Below are positions 44,580 to 53,423 of a DNA stretch of 55,531 nt, piece after piece. The notes below the pieces were generated by a model. That model saw nothing but the letters and a program-made list of their open reading frames with translations, made no database searches and was not told the origin of the DNA. Positions within the stretch are counted from its first letter, which is position 1, and every line of letters begins with the position of its first letter. Made by a program: the position numbers and the translations under genes. The stretch lies in contig WGNW01000085.1 of the NCBI GenBank assembly GCA_016124315.1, positions 1 to 55,531 on the forward strand. Direction: 5' to 3'. The DNA is from Alphaproteobacteria bacterium. GTDB lineage: Bacteria > Pseudomonadota > Alphaproteobacteria > SMXS01.

Positions 44580-44794
44580 GTGAGCCCATCCGACGCCGCC
44601 GCGCCGATCACCGAACACCAGCTGGAGGTCTTCCTGGGCTTCGCACACCGGCTGGCCGACGTGGCCGGCCGCGCGATCCGGCCCTATTTCCGGGCGACCG
44701 GCACGATCGACAACAAGCGCGAGTCGGACTTCGATCCGGTCACCGCCGCCGACCGGGAGGCGGAGGCAGCCATGCGCGCGCTGATCGCCCGCAC
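44580..44794 (+). pseudogene. hisN: 5' fragment of a histidinol-phosphatase (HisN)-like gene
   Basis: About 71 residues that match the start of inositol-monophosphatase-type HisN proteins: LEVFLGFAHRLADVAGRAIRPYFR, then SDFDPVTAADREAEAAMRALIART. The frame then runs into unrelated Ser/Thr/Arg-rich sequence that is the antisense of rnr, with a chance stop at 44906. About 190 residues, including the metal-binding EE and DPIDGT motifs, are missing. The start is a GTG with AAGGGGA eight bases upstream. Either a genomic deletion removed the 3' ends of this gene and rnr together, or the assembly is joined wrongly here. Confidence 0.75.
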
Positions 44795-45370
44795 CTCCAC
44801 CAGCACCAGTTCGCCGTGCTTCGCGCCGGCGCTGTCGCCCTCGTCGACGACGTACTCGTGGCGCTCGCGCTTGTCGGTCGGCACCACCCGACCCTCGCGG
44901 CGGTAGACCCCCAGCACCCGGTCGCGGGCGGCCTCCAGCTTCTTGAGGATCTTCGCCTCGTAGTAGCCGTCCTGCCGCTCCAGCCGCGCCAGCACGCGAT
45001 CGCCGGGCCCCAGGTTGCCGGCCGGCTTGCCGGGCGCGACGATGATCTTCGGCGGCTCGGTCTTGCGGTCGGTCCACTTGGCGGGCCTGGCCAGCAATTC
45101 GCCGTCCATGTCCTGGCTGACGATCTCGACCACGGTGACGTTGGGCAGGCCGCCCGACGGCTTGACCGAACGCCGGTGGCCGCGCTCCAGCAGCCCCTCG
45201 CGGGCCATTTCCCGCAGCAGGTCCTTCAGCCTCGTGCGGTCGTCGCCGCGCACGTGAAAGGCGCGGGCGATCTCCCGCTTGCCCACCAGGCCGGTGCTTT
45301 CCTCGACGAACCGGATGATGTCTGCCTTGGTGGGGAAGGGCGCCGAGCCCGGCTGCGGTTTCTTCGCCAC
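44684..45370 (-). pseudogene. rnr: Truncated ribonuclease R gene (5' part only)
   Basis: The first ~192 residues match the RNase R N-terminus: the winged-helix domain (TKADIIRFVEESTGLVGKREIARAFHV, LKDLLREMAREGLLERG) and the first cold-shock OB fold (VTVVEIVSQDMDGELLARP). Identity stops after GELVLVEV (codon 44792-44794); the remaining 36 residues are the antisense of the hisN-like fragment. The RNB catalytic domain and S1 domain (~550 residues) are missing, so this copy cannot be an active exoribonuclease. The start lies 6 bp after the topA stop, the usual topA-rnr order. Confidence 0.82.
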
Positions 45371-45376
45371 CGTCGC

Positions 45377-47983
45377 CTACTTCGACTCCGCGGCTTTTTT
45401 CGCTGCAGGCTTCTTCGCGGTCGCCTTCTTCGCCGCAGGCTTCTTGGCGGCTGGCTTCTTCGCCGCTGGCTTGGCCTTGCCCTTCTTCGGCTGGGCGGCC
45501 TTGGCCTCCAGCAGCGGCACCGCCTCCTCCAGGGTGAAGGCCTCCGGATCGGCGGTGCGCGGCAGGGTGGCGTTGACCTTGTTGTGGGTCACGTAGGGCC
45601 CGTAGCGGCCCTTCATCACCCGCACCGGCTTGGCGTCGGCCGGGTGCTCTCCCAGTTCCTTGATCACGCTGGCGCTCGCCTGGCGGCCGGGACGGCTCTC
45701 GGCCAGCACCGTCACCGCCCGGTTGATGCCGATGCTGAACACTTCGTCGCTGGACGGCAGGTTGGCGTACTTGCCGTCATGATTGACGTAGGGCCCGTAG
45801 CGGCCGATGCCCGCCAGGATCGGCTTGCCCGTTTCGGGATGGGTGCCCACCTCGCGCGGCAGCGCCAGCAGCGCCACCGCCTTGTCCAGGTCGATGCTGT
45901 CCGGCGGGATGTCCTTGGGGATCGAGACGCGCGGCGGCTTCTTGCCATCCTTGGCCTCGCCCCGCTGCAGGTACTGGCCGAACCGGCCGCCGCGCAGGCT
46001 GATCTCGTCGCCGTCCACCTCGCCCAGCACCTTGGTGCCGTTGGCCTCGGCGGCGCCGTTGTCGCCGTTGGTGCCGAGCTGGCGGGTGAACCGGCAGTCG
46101 GGATAGTTGGAGCAGCCAATGAAGGCGCCGTAGCGGCCCAGCTTCAGGCTCAGCCGGCCTTCGCCGCAGGACGGACAGGCGCGCGGGTCCTTGCCCTCCT
46201 CCACCTCGGGGAAGATGTGCGGGCCCAGCAGGTCGTTGAGGGCGTCGAGCACCTGGGCGACGCGCAGGTCCGAGGTGCCCTCGACCGCATTGTTGAAGTC
46301 GCCCCAGAACTCGCGCAGCACCGCCTTCCAGTCCACCTTGCCGGCGGAGATCTCGTCGAGCTTCTCCTCCATCTGGGCGGTGAAGTCGTACTCAACATAG
46401 CGCCGGAAGAAGCTTTCCAGGAACGCCGTGACCAGCCGTCCCTTGTCCTCGGGCACGAATCGGTTGCGGTCCATGTGCACGTAGTTGCGGTCGCGCAGCA
46501 CGTCGAGGATCGACGCGTAGGTGGACGGCCGGCCGATGCCGAGCTCCTCCATCTTGCGCACCAGGCTCGCTTCCGTGTAGCGCGGCGGCGGCTCGGTGAA
46601 GTGCTGCTCGGGCTTGACCGTCTCGCGGCGCACCGCGTCGCCCGAGGCGAGGGCGGGCAGGCGGCGGTCGGCGTCGGAGTCCTCGCTGTCGTCCAGGCCT
46701 TCCTGGTAGAGCGCGAGGAAGCCCGGGAAGGTCAGCACGGAGCCGCGGGCCCGCAGCGTCACCTGGCCATCGGCGGTGGCGATGTCGGCGGTGGTGCGCT
46801 CGAACTGGGCGCTCTCCATCTGGCTGGCGACGGTGCGCTTCCAGATCAGCTCGTAGAGCTTGAACTGCTCGTCGGTCAGCGTCCGCGACACCTGGGCCGG
46901 CCGGCGGTGCAGGTCGGTGGGCCGGATCGCCTCGTGCGCTTCCTGGGCGTTCTTCGCCTTGGCCTTGTAGATGCGCGGTTGCGGCGGCAGGTAGCGGTCA
47001 CCGTGGTCGGCCGCGATCAGCGAGCGGGCGGCGGCGATGGCCTCGTTCGCGAGCTGCACGCCGTCGGTTCGCATGTAGGTGATCAGGCCGACCGTCTCGC
47101 CGCCAAGATCCATGCCTTCGTAGAGCTTCTGGGCGATCCGCATGGTCCGCGAGGCCGAGAAGCCCAGCTTGCGAGCCGCCTCCTGCTGCAGCGTCGAGGT
47201 GGTGAACGGCGCCGCCGGGTTGCGCCGCGCCGGCTTGCTCTCGACGTTGGAGACCGTGTAGTCGCGGGCCTCGATGGCGGCCACCGCCCGGTCGGCGGCG
47301 TCCTTGTCCGGCAGGTCGAACTTTTCAAGCTTGCGGCCGTTCAGCTCGGTCAGCGACGCGGAGAAGGGCTCGCCCGACGGCGTCTTCATGTCGACGTCGA
47401 CGGTCCAGTACTCCTGCGCCCGGAAGCTCTCGATCTCCAGTTCCCGGTCGCAGATCAGCCGCAGCGCCACCGACTGCACCCTGCCGGCCGAACGGGCGCC
47501 GGGCAGCTTGCGCCACAGCACCGGCGACAGGGTGAAGCCGACCAGGTAGTCGAGCGCCCGGCGCGCCAGGTAGGCGTCCACCAGTTCCTGGTCCACGTCG
47601 CGCGGATGGGCGATCGCGTCCAGCACCGCCGATTTGGTGATCTCGTTGAACACCACCCGCTTGACCGGCTTGGTGGCAAGGCCGCGCATGTTCCTGAGGA
47701 TTTCGAGCACGTGCCACGAGATGGCCTCGCCCTCGCGGTCCGGGTCGGTCGCGAGGTAGAGGGTCTCGGCCTCCTTGGCGGCGTCGGCGATGTCCTTGAG
47801 CCGTTTCTTGGAGTCGCTGTCGACTTCCCAGCTCATGGCGAAGTCCTCGGCGGGCCGGACCGAGCCGTCCTTGGAGGGCAGGTCGCGCACGTGGCCGAAG
47901 CTGGCGAGCACCTTGTAGCCGCTTCCCAGGTATTTGTTGATGGTCTTGGCCTTCGCCGGCGATTCGACGATTACGAGATTCAT
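45377..47983 (-). CDS. topA: DNA topoisomerase I
   Basis: An 868-aa type IA topoisomerase that relaxes negative supercoils. The TOPRIM domain opens the protein (MNLVIVESPAKAKTINKYLG; acidic triad region ATDPDREGEAISWH at 79-91). The catalytic Tyr303 is in VGLITYMRTDGV. A four-cysteine zinc ribbon follows (ACPSCGEGRL...GCSNYPDCRFTRQL), then further topo-C modules. The Lys/Ala-rich histone-H1-like tail (repeated PAAKK) is typical of alphaproteobacterial TopA. It lies between dprA and rnr in a leftward operon. Confidence 0.97.
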   Translation of the reverse strand: MNLVIVESPAKAKTINKYLGSGYKVLASFGHVRDLPSKDGSVRPAEDFAMSWEVDSDSKKRLKDIADAAKEAETLYLATDPDREGEAISWHVLEILRNMRGLATKPVKRVVFNEITKSAVLDAIAHPRDVDQELVDAYLARRALDYLVGFTLSPVLWRKLPGARSAGRVQSVALRLICDRELEIESFRAQEYWTVDVDMKTPSGEPFSASLTELNGRKLEKFDLPDKDAADRAVAAIEARDYTVSNVESKPARRNPAAPFTTSTLQQEAARKLGFSASRTMRIAQKLYEGMDLGGETVGLITYMRTDGVQLANEAIAAARSLIAADHGDRYLPPQPRIYKAKAKNAQEAHEAIRPTDLHRRPAQVSRTLTDEQFKLYELIWKRTVASQMESAQFERTTADIATADGQVTLRARGSVLTFPGFLALYQEGLDDSEDSDADRRLPALASGDAVRRETVKPEQHFTEPPPRYTEASLVRKMEELGIGRPSTYASILDVLRDRNYVHMDRNRFVPEDKGRLVTAFLESFFRRYVEYDFTAQMEEKLDEISAGKVDWKAVLREFWGDFNNAVEGTSDLRVAQVLDALNDLLGPHIFPEVEEGKDPRACPSCGEGRLSLKLGRYGAFIGCSNYPDCRFTRQLGTNGDNGAAEANGTKVLGEVDGDEISLRGGRFGQYLQRGEAKDGKKPPRVSIPKDIPPDSIDLDKAVALLALPREVGTHPETGKPILAGIGRYGPYVNHDGKYANLPSSDEVFSIGINRAVTVLAESRPGRQASASVIKELGEHPADAKPVRVMKGRYGPYVTHNKVNATLPRTADPEAFTLEEAVPLLEAKAAQPKKGKAKPAAKKPAAKKPAAKKATAKKPAAKKAAESK

Positions 47984-48026
47984 GAACGTCCGTTCTGGCA
48001 GGCTGTCGCGTGATCCGGCCCTTGGG

Positions 48027-49130
48027 TCAGGCCATTGAAACCTTGTTCCCTGCGTGCCGGTCCAGTCGCCCGGCCAATTCGAGTTCCAGCAAAATGGTCA
48101 AAACGATTTCGGGTGTCAAACCGGTTTGACGGATCAGCTCATCCACGTCGACCGGCGTCGGCCCCAGTTTCTCGGTCACCGCGAGGCGCGCCGCGTCGTC
48201 GGCGTCGTCCGGATGAGGCGTCATGGGCCGGGGCGGAATCGGCTTGATGGCGGGTCGTCTCGGCCAGTCCGGCAGGTTGTGCACGATGTCCTCCGCGCCC
48301 TCGGTCAGCACCGCCCCCTGCCGGATGAGATTGTTGGTGCCGCGGCAGGGCGGGTCAAGGGGCGAGCCGGGGACGGCGAACACCTCGCGCCCCTGCTCCA
48401 GGGCGTTGTGGGCGGTGATCAGCGATCCTGAGCGCATCGCCGCCTCGACCACGACCACGCCCAGCGACAGCCCGGAGATCAGCCGGTTGCGCCGCGGAAA
48501 GTGCCGCGCCTGCGGCTTGGTGCCCAGCGGCATCTCGCACAGCAGCAGGCCTTCCTCGGCGATGTGCTCGTAGAGTCCCTGGTTCTCCGGCGGATAGACC
48601 ACGTCGATGCCGCCGGCCATGGCGGCGATGGTGCCGGTGGGCAGCGCGGCCATGTGGGCGGCGGTGTCGATGCCCCGCGCCAGGCCCGAGACCACCGCGT
48701 AGCCCTGCGCGCCCAGATCGGCGGCCAGCTGTCGGGTGAAGCGGATGCCGGCGGCCGAGGCGTTGCGGGCGCCGACGATGGCAATGGAGGGTGTCTCCAT
48801 CAGTTCCGGCCGGCCATTCACCGTCAGCACCGGCGGCGCGCCGGCGATCTCGGCCAGCGCCGACGGATAGCCCGGGAGGTCCAGATGGAGCAGGTGGGCC
48901 CCCAGCGCCTCGACTGCGGCGATCTCGTCCTCCGCCGCGGCCGGGGAGCAGATCATCGGCGCTTGGGCGTGGCCGCCGCGACGCATCAGGTCCGGCAGCG
49001 CCTCGATGGCGCGGGCGGCGGTGCCGTAGCGGCCCAGCAGCTGCCGAAACACCGCCGGTCCCACATGCGCCGAGCGAATCAGCCGGAGGCGGTCGCGCGC
49101 TTCGGCCGGAGGGAGCGCGCCTTCGGCCAT
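48027..49130 (-). CDS. dprA: DNA-processing protein DprA/Smf
   Basis: A 367-aa protein that binds incoming single-stranded DNA and loads RecA during natural transformation. The Rossmann core is intact (SIAIVGARNASAAGIRFTRQLAADLG, VVSGLARGIDTAAHMAAL, GGIDVVYPPENQGLY, ALEQGREVFAVPGSP). An N-terminal SAM-like part and a C-terminal winged-helix (DVDELIRQTGLTPEIVLTILLELELAGRL) complete it. ATG 49130 is 2 bp beyond the plsY stop, indicating translational coupling; longer in-frame extensions overlap plsY and are rejected. Confidence 0.95.
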   Translation of the reverse strand: MAEGALPPAEARDRLRLIRSAHVGPAVFRQLLGRYGTAARAIEALPDLMRRGGHAQAPMICSPAAAEDEIAAVEALGAHLLHLDLPGYPSALAEIAGAPPVLTVNGRPELMETPSIAIVGARNASAAGIRFTRQLAADLGAQGYAVVSGLARGIDTAAHMAALPTGTIAAMAGGIDVVYPPENQGLYEHIAEEGLLLCEMPLGTKPQARHFPRRNRLISGLSLGVVVVEAAMRSGSLITAHNALEQGREVFAVPGSPLDPPCRGTNNLIRQGAVLTEGAEDIVHNLPDWPRRPAIKPIPPRPMTPHPDDADDAARLAVTEKLGPTPVDVDELIRQTGLTPEIVLTILLELELAGRLDRHAGNKVSMA

Positions 49131-49132
49131 GG

Positions 49133-49726
49133 CTACTTCTGGCCTATCCTCGGCTCCTCGCCCCGCAGCAGCCGGCGGATGTTGGAGGTGTGCCGCTGGA
49201 AGATCATCAGCGCCAGCAGGAGGAACAGTACGCCGGTCATCAGGCCCACCATCACCATGGCGTAGATCGGCGCGACGGCGGCCGAGGCGAGGGCGGCCAC
49301 CGAGGAATAGCGGAACATCACCCCCACCAGCAGCCACACGGCGCAGCAGGTCAGGCCCAGCCAGGGATCGATCGCCAGGGCGATGCCCAGGAACACGGCC
49401 ACGCCCTTGCCGCCGCGGAAGTTCAGCCAGATCGGATAGAGGTGGCCGAAGAACGCGGCCGCCGCGGCGATGGGCACGATGGAGGGGGCGAACAGCAGCT
49501 TGGCCAGCAGCACCGCCACCGCGCCCTTGCCGCCGTCGAGCACCAGGGTGGCGAGCGCCAGCCACTTGTTGCCGGTGCGCAGCACGTTGGTGGCGCCGAT
49601 ATTGCCCGAGCCCATGGCGCGGATGTCGCCCAGGCCGGCGGCGCGGGTCAGCAGCAGGCCGAACGGGATCGAGCCAAGCATGTAGGCGCCGATGCCCGCG
49701 ATGATGACGCCGAAGATACCGTCCAT
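49133..49726 (-). CDS. plsY: Acyl-phosphate:glycerol-3-phosphate acyltransferase PlsY
   Basis: A 197-aa integral membrane enzyme making lysophosphatidate from acyl-phosphate and glycerol-3-phosphate, the first step of phospholipid synthesis. Family motifs are present: LGSIPFGLLL, DIRAMGSGNIGATNVLR (motif 1), DGGKGAVAVL, and HLYPIWLNFRGGKGVA (motif 2). There are about five membrane helices. It lies 4 bp after the pyrC-like gene and 2 bp before dprA. Confidence 0.96.
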   Translation of the reverse strand: MDGIFGVIIAGIGAYMLGSIPFGLLLTRAAGLGDIRAMGSGNIGATNVLRTGNKWLALATLVLDGGKGAVAVLLAKLLFAPSIVPIAAAAAFFGHLYPIWLNFRGGKGVAVFLGIALAIDPWLGLTCCAVWLLVGVMFRYSSVAALASAAVAPIYAMVMVGLMTGVLFLLLALMIFQRHTSNIRRLLRGEEPRIGQK

Positions 49727-49730
49727 GGAC

Positions 49731-51005
49731 CTATCCCGCCTGGTAGACCGCGCGTCCCCCGACCACGGTGCGCAGTACCTTACCTTGAATGGGCCGTCCT
49801 TCGAACGGGCTGTTTTTCGCCTTGCTGTGGAACGTGTCCGGATCGATCCGGCCGGGCGCGTTCGGGTCGAACAGCACCAGGTCGGCCGGCTGACCCTTGG
49901 CGAGGGCGCCGACGGAGAGCCCGAGAATGGCCGCCGGCCGCACCGTGAGGGCGTCGAGCAGGCGCATCATCGGCACGTGGCCGCCATGCAGCAGCTCCAT
50001 GCAGGTGGGCAGGAGGGTCTCCAGGCCGATCACGCCCGAGGCGGCCAGGTCGAACGGCAGCCGCTTGCTCTCCACGTCGTGGGGATCGTGGGAGCTGACG
50101 ATCACGTCGATCGTGCCGTCGGCGAGGCCCTCGACCACGGCCCGCCGGTCGGCTTCGGCGCGCAGCGGCGGCGAGGTGCGCGCGAAGGTCCGGTAGGCCT
50201 CCACCGCAAGCTCGTTGAGCGCGAAATAGTGGGGCGCCGTGCCGCAGGTCACCGGCAGGCCCTGCACCTTGGCCCGGCGAATCGCCTCCACGCCCGCTTG
50301 CGTGGTGACCAGTGCCACGTGGTAGCGGCCACCGGTCAGCGCCACCAGCCGCAGGTCGCGCTCGATCATGATCACCTCGGCCTCGGCCGGAACGCCCGGC
50401 AGGCCCAGCCGCGTCGCCATCTCGCCCTCGTTCATGACGCCCTCGCGGGCGAGGGCGGGCTCCTCGGCGTGCTGGATCACCAGCGCCTCGTGGGCATGGG
50501 CGTAGGTGAGCACGCGACGCATCACCTGGGCGTCGGCGATGGCCCGGCGGCCGTCGCTGAAGGCCAGCGCGCCGGCGGCCCGCAACAGGCCGATCTCGGT
50601 CATCTCCTCGCCGCCCAGCTCCTTGGTGGCGGCGGCGATGGGATGGATGCGCACGCTGGCGTCGCGGGCCAGGCGCTCGATGTAGTCGACCAGGGACACC
50701 CGGTCGAGCACCGGATTCATGTTGGGCATCACCGCGATGGTGGTCACGCCGCCGGCCGCGGCCGCCCGCGCCGTGGTCTCCACCGGCTCGTTCAGGAACA
50801 CCTGCATGTCGACGAAGCCGGGGGCGAGGCACATGCCCCGGCAGTCGACGATCTCGCTGCCGTCGGTGACGCCGTCGGCGAACAGGTGGGCGCCCGCGTC
50901 CCAGATCTTGCCGCCCACTGTCAGCAGCGCGCCGGTCTCGTCGAGGCCGCTCGCCGGGTCCAGCAACCGGGCGTTCATGTAGACGACGCGGCGCTCGGCG
51001 GCCAT
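49731..51005 (-). CDS. pyrC: Dihydroorotase-like protein, probably non-catalytic (PyrX/PyrC' type)
   Basis: A 424-aa amidohydrolase-fold protein of the class I dihydroorotase family (overall layout, PNMNPVLDRVSLVDYI, GLETLLPTCMELLHGG, NAPGRIDPDTFHSKAKNSPFEG). The zinc site is degenerate: the usual DMHVHLREPG reads DMQVFLNEPV, losing both HxH histidines, and the late TDHAPH reads SSHDPH, losing the catalytic Asp position. HAEEPALA replaces HCED. Such inactive homologues associate with and stabilise aspartate transcarbamoylase, and this one overlaps pyrB by one base (TGATG). A second, active dihydroorotase should exist elsewhere. ATG 51005 is chosen. Confidence 0.88.
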   Translation of the reverse strand: MAAERRVVYMNARLLDPASGLDETGALLTVGGKIWDAGAHLFADGVTDGSEIVDCRGMCLAPGFVDMQVFLNEPVETTARAAAAGGVTTIAVMPNMNPVLDRVSLVDYIERLARDASVRIHPIAAATKELGGEEMTEIGLLRAAGALAFSDGRRAIADAQVMRRVLTYAHAHEALVIQHAEEPALAREGVMNEGEMATRLGLPGVPAEAEVIMIERDLRLVALTGGRYHVALVTTQAGVEAIRRAKVQGLPVTCGTAPHYFALNELAVEAYRTFARTSPPLRAEADRRAVVEGLADGTIDVIVSSHDPHDVESKRLPFDLAASGVIGLETLLPTCMELLHGGHVPMMRLLDALTVRPAAILGLSVGALAKGQPADLVLFDPNAPGRIDPDTFHSKAKNSPFEGRPIQGKVLRTVVGGRAVYQAG

Positions 51006-51952
51006 CACTCGTCCTCCTCCGCCTGGAGATGGCTGCAGACCGAATCGAGGCACGCCATGCGCACCGCCACCCCGGTCTCCACCTGCTCGCGGATGGCGCT
51101 GCGGTCGATGTCGTCGGCCACCTCGGTGTCGATCTCCACACCCCGGTTCATCGGCCCAGGATGCATGATCAGCGCGTCCGGCTTGGCGGCGGCCAGCTTC
51201 TCTGCATCGAGGCCGTAAAAGTGGAAGTATTCCCGCGGCGACGGCACGAAGGCGCCGCGCATGCGCTCGGTCTGCAGCCGCAGCATCATCACGATGTCGA
51301 CGTCCTCCAGGCCGCTGCGCATGTCGGTGTAGACGTCCACGCCGAGCCGCTCGACGGCCACCGGCAGCAGCGTCGGCGGCGCCACCACCCGGACCCGGGC
51401 GCCCAGGGTGTTGAGCAGGTGGATGTTGGAGCGCGCCACCCGGCTGTGCAGGATGTCGCCGCAGATCGCCACGGTCAGACCGGCGATGCGCCCCTTGCGC
51501 CGGCGGATGGTCAGCGCGTCGAGGAGCGCCTGCGTCGGGTGCTCGTGGCGGCCGTCGCCGGCGTTGATCACCGCGCAGTTCACCTTCTGCGACAGCAGCG
51601 CCGCGGCGCCCGACGAGGCATGGCGGATCACCAGCACGCTGGGCCGCATGGCGTTGAGCGTCATGGCCGTGTCGATCAGCGTCTCGCCCTTTTTGATGGA
51701 CGAGCTGGAGGTGACCATGTTGATGACGTTGGCGCCGAGCCGCTTGCCGGCCAGCTCGAACGAGGTCGAGGTGCGGGTGGACTCCTCGAAGAACAGGTTG
51801 ATCTGGGTCCGGTTCTTCAGGACCTTCTTGATCTTCCTGCCCGCCCGGTAGCGCTCGAGATAGGAATCGCCCTGGTCCAGGAGCGCTTCGATCTCCTGCG
51901 CCTTCATCCCCTCGATGCCGAGGAGATGCCTGATGCCGTCCGGTCTGCTCAT
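51005..51952 (-). CDS. pyrB: Aspartate carbamoyltransferase catalytic subunit
   Basis: A 315-aa enzyme forming N-carbamoyl-L-aspartate from carbamoyl phosphate and aspartate, the second step of pyrimidine synthesis. Carbamoyl-phosphate loop [20 protein letters not shown], mobile loop [25 protein letters not shown], and the C-terminal [11 protein letters not shown] are all intact. ATG 51952 ([15 protein letters not shown]) gives the normal N-terminus. It heads the operon pyrB-pyrC-like-plsY-dprA-topA-rnr and probably forms a dodecamer with the inactive dihydroorotase homologue. Confidence 0.96.
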   Translation of the reverse strand: MSRPDGIRHLLGIEGMKAQEIEALLDQGDSYLERYRAGRKIKKVLKNRTQINLFFEESTRTSTSFELAGKRLGANVINMVTSSSSIKKGETLIDTAMTLNAMRPSVLVIRHASSGAAALLSQKVNCAVINAGDGRHEHPTQALLDALTIRRRKGRIAGLTVAICGDILHSRVARSNIHLLNTLGARVRVVAPPTLLPVAVERLGVDVYTDMRSGLEDVDIVMMLRLQTERMRGAFVPSPREYFHFYGLDAEKLAAAKPDALIMHPGPMNRGVEIDTEVADDIDRSAIREQVETGVAVRMACLDSVCSHLQAEEDE

Positions 51953-51995
51953 CGCGGCCGGATGTATAGGAGCATGGTGATCCCTTCCGCAAGCG

Positions 51996-52460
51996 TCAGT
52001 TGCGGCGCAGAAAATCCAGCGCGCCCTGAAGGATATACGCCGCCGCCATCTGGTCAACGACCTTGGCGCGCCGCGCCCGGCTGAGGTCGGCGTCGATCAT
52101 CGCCCGCTGTACGGCCGCGGTCGACAGCCGCTCGTCCCAGAACGCGAAGGGCACCTCCCGCAGGCCCATGAGGTTGCGGGCGAACTGGCGGGTCGACTGG
52201 CACCGCGGTCCCTCGGTGCCGTCCATGTTGACGGGCAGGCCCAGGACCAGCCCGGTCACGCCGTGGCGGTCGATCACGGCCAGCAGCGCCTGGGCGTCGG
52301 CGGTGAACTTGGTGCGCCGGATGGTCTCCAGCGGGCTCGCGACCAGCAGCGCGCCGTCGCTGATCGCCAGGCCGATGGTCTTGGTCCCCAGGTCGAGCCC
52401 CAGCAGCCGCCCGTTCCTGGGCAGGGCCGCCTTCAACTCCTGCAGGCCCAGCTCAGCCAT
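51996..52460 (-). CDS. ruvX: Putative pre-16S rRNA nuclease / Holliday junction resolvase-like RuvX (YqgF)
   Basis: A 154-aa RNase H-like nuclease that matures the 16S rRNA 5' end in E. coli. Catalytic-fold motifs are [18 protein letters not shown] (first Asp), [24 protein letters not shown] (Glu) and [16 protein letters not shown] (final Asp). It overlaps the GrpB-family gene by 8 bp and lies upstream of pyrB, the usual order. Confidence 0.94.
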   Translation of the reverse strand: MAELGLQELKAALPRNGRLLGLDLGTKTIGLAISDGALLVASPLETIRRTKFTADAQALLAVIDRHGVTGLVLGLPVNMDGTEGPRCQSTRQFARNLMGLREVPFAFWDERLSTAAVQRAMIDADLSRARRAKVVDQMAAAYILQGALDFLRRN

Positions 52461-53001
52461 GGGCGGCGCCTCCCGTCGTGGCCCACGTCATGGCCATTCG
52501 TTCCAGGTGTTGTACCCAGGCATCCTTTTCCCGGTTGTAGGCCAGGGAATCATCGGGATGGATCGCCGCCGCCCGCCGCTTCTCGGCTTCATAGTCGCGG
52601 GCGGCGGACGGATGCGACCGCAGGTAGTCGCGGACGCTGAGATGCCGGCCGACCTGTTCCGAGTCCCGTTGGTAGAAGTGCAGGTGGACGACGCGCCTGC
52701 CCCGCCGCGTCAGCGTGTTGAAGCGCCGGCCCGGGATGCCGAACTCCCCATACCATTGGTAGCCGGCCGCCTCGATGTGCGGTCGTCGCCCGTCCAGGTC
52801 TTTCAGGTGCGCCACGATGCCCATCAGGTCGATGACCGGCTTCGCCGCGAGGCCCGGTACGGCGGTCGAGCCGAAATGCTCCCAGCGCAGTAGCGTCGGC
52901 CCTACCGCCGTGGCCAGGCGGCCGCTCTCCCGAGCCGCCATCCGGGGCCAGTGCGGATCGTAGGGAGCGATGACGACGGGATGTGGAGGCGGTTCGGACA
53001 T
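52453..53001 (-). CDS. GrpB family protein (UPF0157)
   Basis: A 182-aa protein of the GrpB/UPF0157 family, a nucleotidyltransferase-like fold. Motifs are YDPHWPRMAARE, WEHFGSTAVPGLAAKPVIDLMG (the GSTxVPGLxAKPxID signature), HLHFYQRDS, FRDYLRSHP-like VRDYLRSHPSAARDYEAEK. Biochemical role is unsettled. ATG 53001 gives the normal N-terminus. Overlaps ruvX by 8 bp and diverges from gatC across 134 bp. Confidence 0.92.
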   Translation of the reverse strand: MSEPPPHPVVIAPYDPHWPRMAARESGRLATAVGPTLLRWEHFGSTAVPGLAAKPVIDLMGIVAHLKDLDGRRPHIEAAGYQWYGEFGIPGRRFNTLTRRGRRVVHLHFYQRDSEQVGRHLSVRDYLRSHPSAARDYEAEKRRAAAIHPDDSLAYNREKDAWVQHLERMAMTWATTGGAAHG

Positions 53002-53135
53002 GGCGCGACAATACTCCCAGTCCCGCCCATATGGCATTACCCCACGCAACCTTGCCGCGCCGCGTCATACGGGCTAATTTCCGCGCCTTCGGAACAGGGC
53101 GCACGGCGCCCGCGACAGCAGGATCTGGATCACTC

Positions 53136-53423
53136 ATGTCGGTCGACACGAAAACCGTTGCACGCATTGCCCATCTGGCGCGCCTCAGGCTGCCGGAAGA
53201 CAAGCTCGAGCCCATGGCGGGCGAGCTCAATCGGGTGCTGTCCTGGGTCGAGCAACTGTCCGAGGTGAACACCGACAACGTGCCGCCGCTGACCAGCGTG
53301 GTGCACGCCCGGCTGCGCCAGCGCGACGACGTGGTGACAGACGGCGACCGCCGCGACGACGTGCTCGCCAACGCCCCCGACGCCCAGAACGGGTTCTTCG
53401 CCGTGCCCAAGGTGATCGAATAA
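53136..53423 (+). CDS. gatC: Asp/Glu-tRNA amidotransferase subunit GatC
   Basis: A 95-aa subunit of the GatCAB complex that converts Glu-tRNA(Gln) and Asp-tRNA(Asn) to the amidated forms. It starts at [19 protein letters not shown] and ends in FFAVPKVIE, both typical; GatC wraps round GatA and GatB to hold the complex together. ATG 53136 is chosen; upstream in-frame starts would extend it into the promoter region. Its TAA overlaps the gatA ATG by one base. Confidence 0.95.
   Translation: MSVDTKTVARIAHLARLRLPEDKLEPMAGELNRVLSWVEQLSEVNTDNVPPLTSVVHARLRQRDDVVTDGDRRDDVLANAPDAQNGFFAVPKVIE

Noticed and set aside
44816..48013. A 1065-codon plus-strand open frame across topA
   Set aside because: It is the mirror of topA codons, with no recognisable domain; topA has all catalytic motifs.
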